A stretch of 64,000 bases of DNA, taken from positions 62,001 through 126,000 of the forward strand of contig ML978229.1 of NCBI GenBank assembly GCA_010015745.1. Direction: 5' to 3'. Made by a program: the position numbers and the translations under genes. Shown piece by piece: positions 59,892 through 64,000 of the stretch (the first letter of the stretch is position 1; the number at the start of each line of letters is the position of its first letter). This DNA comes from Setomelanomma holmii (taxonomy: Eukaryota > Ascomycota > Dothideomycetes > Pleosporales > Phaeosphaeriaceae). The notes beneath the pieces were generated by a model. The model worked only from the letters and a program-made list of their open reading frames with translations. It did no database searches and was not told the DNA's origin.

Positions 59892-60069
59892 TGTTAGATT
59901 TTAGAATGAAGCTAAATATTATAGAGTATTACTACGTGATAAGCTCTACCTATAAATACAAGAGAGTACGAGAGCTACAGATAGTAGCGATTCGTCTATC
60001 TTACAATACAATACACCTTCTTTATACTACCTATACTCTTGTACACTAGACTGCCTAATAATTATAACA
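59892..60069 (+). repeat. element F right LTR
   Basis: 178-bp LTR lacking the 18-bp duplication seen in the left copy. Confidence 0.88.
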
Positions 60070-60924
60070 CGCTAGGCTAAGCTTATTTGTTGTCTAGCTG
60101 TTCTTAGAGACTCTAATAACTTAATTAGAAGGTAGGTTATTCTTCTTGTACTAGGCAGAGAGATAGTTCTTACTCTAGAAGATAACGAAGAGTAGAATTG
60201 CCTACCTAGTCGCGTTAATACCTTAGATAACTGTAGTCTACTCTTCATTACTCTGCTGTACTGTCTTTAGCTGTTCTCAACACTTAGAGCTAGTAACTAC
60301 TCTAGTTAATATCTAGACTATTATAAAGCCTGTCTTATTAAAGTTGTAGGTGTCTTCGTCTTAGATACTGTGCTTAGCCTTTATATTCTCTATAAGCTTA
60401 AACTAGCCTTATATAATCTTAGAATTCTCGCAGAGAGCTCTCTTATAGTTGTACTTTTAATTAAACGCAACCTCAAGCTTAAGTTAACGCTGAACAAAGT
60501 TATGAGCCTAGTTAACGCCTACTAGTAGTTAGCTACGCTTCTTGCGCAATAGATTAGCTATATTCTTTACAGCATTAAGCCTAGGCAGAAATTCTTGCTC
60601 GTTAAGGCTAAGTATGTAAATAACAAGTGCTCTCTTCTCTAATAGACGAAGGTTTCTTAAGTTAGGTATGTATTTGCGTCTTAAAGAGGTGCTAGCCCAA
60701 CAGTTCTATAGCGTTATTTAACAGATGTTGTATATTAAAGCAACGCACTGCAAGAGTATTGTTGCGTCTTGCCTCAGAGCCTAGAGTGCAGTCTGTATAC
60801 AACGTTCTTTTAATTCTAATTGTATATCGCTGCGTAGAGGCATCGCGTAGGTAAGGTAGTTTTAGTGTAGTCTTAGCATAGAGTGCTAGGTCGCTTGTAG
60901 TGCTAGCTTGCTTATAAGATACGT
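60070..60924 (-). mobile_element. fragment E (rest): N-terminal half of a B-type transposase and outer end
   Basis: After the right CGCTA the minus-oriented B-type sequence resumes (compare 60,180-60,480 with 46,210-46,510) and ends in a degraded terminal repeat finishing GATACGT before a TA at 60925-60926. Many transitions and stops. Confidence 0.65.
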
Positions 60925-60926
60925 TA

Positions 60927-61049
60927 TACGTTGTGCTTACATTGGATTTAGAAGATACCTCTATATTCTTCTTGCACGCTCGCGCATTGTGCTTTGTTGC
61001 GCCGCAGTTCCTACAGCGCTGTAGAGCTAGTTAGGCTGTTTCTTAATTA
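60927..61049 (-). mobile_element. short transposase-tail fragment
   Basis: This 120-bp piece matches 42,700-42,835 (the tail of element J), including the knuckle CRNCGATKHNARACKK-like pattern on the minus strand. It abuts element G. Confidence 0.55.
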
Positions 61050-62762
61050 CTACTACTACCAAGACCCCACCAAAATCTACTGTCCTACACAGTATGAACG
61101 CGATAACTCAACAACACAACAACCTACTAGCTTCAAAAGAGGCTCGATTACAGCTTGCGCTTCTAGCTATCAAAAAAGACGCAAATCTCTCTCAACGACG
61201 CGCTGCTGCAATCTACAACGTCCCTCAAATAAAGTACACTTAGTGCGCGACATGCTGGAGTCGCATCTCGACGCAATTGCACGCCTAACTCAATCAGTCT
61301 CTGTCTAACTGAGGAGGAGGTGATTGTTTAGCATATACTTGACCTTGACGCGCGAGGATTTCCGCCCCAGCTTGACGCTGTGAAGGATATGGCTGATCTA
61401 CTGCGCAAGGAACGTGGCCAACGGCAAGTGGGCGTCTGCTGGGCTAGAAACTTCGTCAAACGTCGCGATGAGCTGCAAGTCAAGTTCAATCGTAAGTACG
61501 ACTACAAGAGAGCTCTCTGCGAGGATCCTGAGGCTGTACGAGGCTGGTTCAAGCTTGTAGAGAATACAAAAGCTAAGCACAGTATCCTTGATTAGGATAC
61601 CTACAACTTTGATAAGTCTGGCTTTATGATGGGCGTGATTACGACTAGAGCAGTAGTCACAGGCTCTGAGCGTTGAGGATGGCCAAAGACGGTACAGTAG
61701 GGTAATTGAGAGTGGACCACGGTGATATAGGGTATTGATGCAACTAGGTAGGCATTCCCACCCTTTGTCATCTTCTAGGGCAAGAACTACCTCTCCGCCT
61801 GGTACCAGAAGGAGAATCTACCGTCTGATTGGGTTATTGCAGTCTCTAAGAACGGCTGGACAACAAATGAGCTTGGTCTGCAGTGGCTCAAGCACTTTGA
61901 CACTTATACAAAAAAACGTACTGTTAGCACAGTACGTTTGCTTATTATTGATGGCCACAAGAGCTATGACTCGCTTGATTTCTAACAGTACTGCAAGGAG
62001 AACAAGATTATCACTCTCTGTATGCCTCCTCACTCGTCGCGCCTCCTGCAGCCTCTTAATGTAGGCTGTTTCTCGCCATTGAAGAAGGCGTATAGGCGCT
62101 AAGCTAAGAACCTGATGCACAACAAGATTAACTACATCACCAAACTTAAGTTCTTGCTCTGCTTTATTGCTGCTTTCAAGGACTCAATTACTGAAAGCAA
62201 TATCTAGGGAGGCTTTCAGGGTGCTAGCTTAGTTCCACTTGACCTAGAGGCGGTGATATTAAAGATGGACGTCCGTCTTTGTACGCCTACACCACCTACT
62301 GTTGACGACGCTCCTTAGGAGTCAAAGACCCTGAGCAATACCCTAGAATTTAGGTCACAATTAAAGCTGATTCAAGAGAGGATTTAGAGGCATGCAGATA
62401 GCTTGCCTACTTCAATTGTTAACTCTCTTAACTAGCTTACCAAAGGCGCTCAGATAATAGCGCGTTCATTATTGTTAATGCGCAACCAAGTTAAGGAGCT
62501 TCAAGCAGCTAACGACGCTGCCTCACACCGTAAAGCACGCAAGAGAAAGCGTCTACAGGTAGAGGGGACCCTTACAGCTAAAGAGGGCATGCGCTTAGGT
62601 ACCTTAAAGGAGTTTGCAGCACGTAGTGATTGGAAGAAGGGAAAGAAGAGCGCGCGCGCTGAGGGCAGTGAGCTGACTCAAAGGCGCTGTGGACGCTGCA
62701 GCAAGGCTGGGCACAACTCGCGCACATGTAAACAAGTAGAAGAGAGACTCTCTGATTAATTT
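61050..62762 (+). pseudogene. element G: B-type Fot/pogo transposase copy, truncated at both ends
   Basis: The left end begins inside a B-type terminal repeat (CCCCACCAAAATCTACTGTC) and the transposase starts MNAITQQHNNLLASKEAR at 61094. A frameshift lies between about 61,240 and 61,380. From 61,380 to 62,759 one frame continues with several TAG/TAA stops: DMADLLRKERGQRQVGVCWA, NFDKSGFMMGVI, LLIIDGHKSYDSL (Asp retained), MPPHSSRLLQPLNVGCFSPL and the terminal knuckle CGRCSKAGHNSRTC. No right terminal repeat is found, so the 3' end is deleted. This is the best-preserved B-type coding copy in the window. Confidence 0.82.
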
Positions 62763-63072
62763 AAGCTACTGTTACTGTCGTTCAATCTTTGGAAATGATG
62801 CAAAATGTCTACTCGAAGCATGGAGGACTTGTTTTGGCAACAAGCCGAATGAATTTGTGACAAGCTACACTGCGTGGATCGCATCCTGTACTTTACTATA
62901 GTTTGCCTGCAACTTGAACTATGGTGACTGAGTTAGAACTTGTAGCGAAACTACCATGAAAATGATAGTTTGCATATTGAGGGATGAAATCTCAGTTGTG
63001 CTAAGTTCAGCAAATGAATACCATTGCTGGCAATTGAAGAAATTGAATTGAAGTTGAAGAAGAAAGCTACAA
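62763..63072. other. short stretch between the island and the FunK1 relic
   Basis: About 310 bp of AT-rich sequence without any recognisable gene or repeat. Confidence 0.5.
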
Positions 63073-63735
63073 TTAGCCATTAGACTCACGCTGAGACCGA
63101 TGTCTATAATAAGAGGTGAACTTGCTCTGCACAGTCTGAAGGAAGTCCCTTCCATCAGAAATCAAGCCCTTCTTCAGCTCCGCTAGCTTTTCACTGCCCT
63201 CATAGTTCCAACATTCGAACTCCGTTGTCCCGATATCTTTCCCTATTCCATCATAGTGAATGCATATCCAGAATAGCACCCAGAAAATGATTCGAGATCG
63301 TGCATGTGGGTGTTGTTCGTCATCTAAAGGCACTCCAATGGCCATGAACGCTCGCGTACCAGTCTTCCCACGCGCTTTTGAAGACTCCTCGCGCTGCTCT
63401 TTGACTGCAAGATCGAGGTCGATTAAGAACGAAGGCCAGGTAGGGTTTTTTGCATCTTTGTTCAAAATGAGGTTGTCCGGCGATATATCGCGTTGAAGTA
63501 AGCCAGCTCGTGCATGCAGCGACTCATAACCTTTAATGCAACCTTCTAGTGCAGCAAGGAGGCGTCCTGGAGAGCTCGTTTTGTATATAGGCTTCCAATA
63601 GTCGCGGACAATGACGCGTCGGTGGACTCGGTTCGTGATGACAGGTTTCGTTGGGGAGCTCGAGCAGTTACGTTTGCTGGGTGGCAGTGACGTGCCCGCA
63701 CAGCTGGAGGAACGCTTCCGTCGAGCGAGGCTACT
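63073..63735 (-). pseudogene. FunK1-type fungal kinase relic
   Basis: The minus strand reads the C-terminal half of a FunK1 protein kinase, a fungal family common near transposons. Visible parts: RKRSSSCAGTSLPPSKRN, VHRRVIVRDYWKPIYKTSS, ALEGCIKGYESLHARAG, the catalytic loop LLQRDISPDNLIL (Gln in place of His), FLIDLDLAVKEQ (DFG position DLD), KTGTRAFMAIGVPLDDEQH and WVLFWICIHYDG. Between DEQH and FWVLFW the reading frame reads HPHARSRI, while the neighbouring frame gives MHDLESF, the motif expected in the family; two small compensating indels explain this. The ATP-binding half is missing, and the tail is cut short. Probably non-functional. Confidence 0.75.
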
Positions 63736-64000
63736 GCTCGCTTTCCAATTCCATCTCTGGTGGGAGCGAAAAAGGAACGCGATTGATGCCATAGCTGCAG
63801 TCCTCAAGCTGCGCTAGCTCCTCAGGATGGTTGTAAATAAGCGGCAGAAGTAGCCGGGAGAACGATTTGAATTTTGGTTGGTGTTTCACAGAGGCAGCCT
63901 CGAATATTGGAGGATAAAAGCCAGCACAACCCCAATCGAACAGCCAAACCTGGTTCCTGGTGTCTAGAAGGAGGTTTCGAGGGCTGAGATCTCCATGAAC
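63731..64000 (-). CDS. C-terminal part of a phosphotransferase/kinase-fold protein (APH-like), cut by window edge
   Basis: The last 89 codons and stop (TAG, 63731-63733) of a minus-strand gene are in the window. It opens with VHGDLSPRNLLLD, the Brenner catalytic loop of APH/choline-kinase-type phosphotransferases, then VWLFDWGCAGFYPPIFE, where Asp-Trp is the metal-binding DFG equivalent. The end is PEMELESEQ. Many fungal members of this family have no known substrate. All catalytic residues visible are intact, so it may be a live gene. Its stop codon touches the start of the FunK1 relic. Confidence 0.8.
   Translation of the reverse strand, partial: VHGDLSPRNLLLDTRNQVWLFDWGCAGFYPPIFEAASVKHQPKFKSFSRLLLPLIYNHPEELAQLEDCSYGINRVPFSLPPEMELESEQ

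Larger units (their letters stand above)
56838..60069 (+). mobile_element. element F: 3.2-kb non-autonomous LTR retrotransposon
   Basis: The element is 3,232 bp with a 5-bp target duplication CGCTA (56833-56837 and 60070-60074). LTRs start TGTTAGA and end TTATAACA: left 56838-57033 (196 bp), right 59892-60069 (178 bp). The 18-bp length difference is a tandem copy of the GTACGAGAGCTACAGACA-type unit in the left LTR. A purine-rich run (AAGAAGAGAGATAA) precedes the right LTR, suggesting plus orientation. A gag-like stretch (AEQRYAAFATLKHYC with TAG stops, then STELLNFLYPL) is near 57,805-57,910. I see no reverse transcriptase. The centre holds a minisatellite and an N gap. Confidence 0.85.

Overview
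The window is nuclear DNA of a filamentous ascomycete, most likely a Dothideomycete of the Pleosporales type. The evidence is: dense genes with short GT-AG introns (about 46-168 nt), a head-to-head histone H3/H4 pair with tiny first exons, fungal-only families (Zn2Cys6 regulator with fungal regulator domain, ATG26 sterol glucosyltransferase, vacuolar aspartic protease, FunK1 kinase relic), and an AT-rich repeat island whose transposons carry C-to-T nonsense changes as expected from repeat-induced point mutation (RIP). The genus assignment is inference only.

Positions 1-40,500 are ordinary gene-rich chromosome. In order: 5' part of RAD54 (minus, cut by the window edge); mitochondrial ribosomal protein uL11m (plus); a Zn2Cys6 regulator (minus); an F-box/LRR-like protein (minus); the RNA polymerase II CTD phosphatase FCP1 (minus); ATG26 (minus, five exons); vacuolar protease A (minus); an RRT8/EI24-like membrane protein (minus); a PLP-dependent diaminopropionate ammonia-lyase-like enzyme (plus); a RED-like splicing protein (minus); a secreted GH43-like glycosidase (plus); mitochondrial exonuclease EXO5 (minus); a peroxiredoxin-like protein (minus); histones H3 (minus) and H4 (plus); a haloacid dehalogenase (minus); a short-chain acyl-CoA synthetase (plus) with a GC-AG intron; and a RAS2-type GTPase (plus). 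Exon boundaries were worked out by hand from splice sites, reading phase and family similarity. The genes are mostly housekeeping and do not form an obvious pathway cluster.

Positions about 40,512-62,762 are a nested transposon graveyard of some 22 kb. It contains Fot/pogo-type DNA elements (A, J, B, C and the fragments I, D, E, G) with TA target duplications, a full-length Ty3/gypsy-type LTR retrotransposon (47,514-56,077, duplication CTAGG) that holds pogo element C, and a 3.2 kb non-autonomous LTR element (56,838-60,069, duplication CGCTA) with a 12-bp minisatellite and an assembly gap. The insertions give a relative order of events. All transposon genes seen are inactivated, mostly by TAG/TAA stops where CAG/CAA is expected.

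Positions 62,763-64,000 return to unique sequence with a decayed FunK1 kinase relic next to the 3' end of a phosphotransferase (APH/kinase fold) gene that runs off the window.

I did not find a clearly new multi-gene system. The most interesting signals are the architecture of the transposon island, the single-frame RIP-inactivated pogo transposase in element C, the GC-AG intron, a 45-bp palindrome at 19,821-19,865 and the FunK1 relic with local compensating frameshifts.
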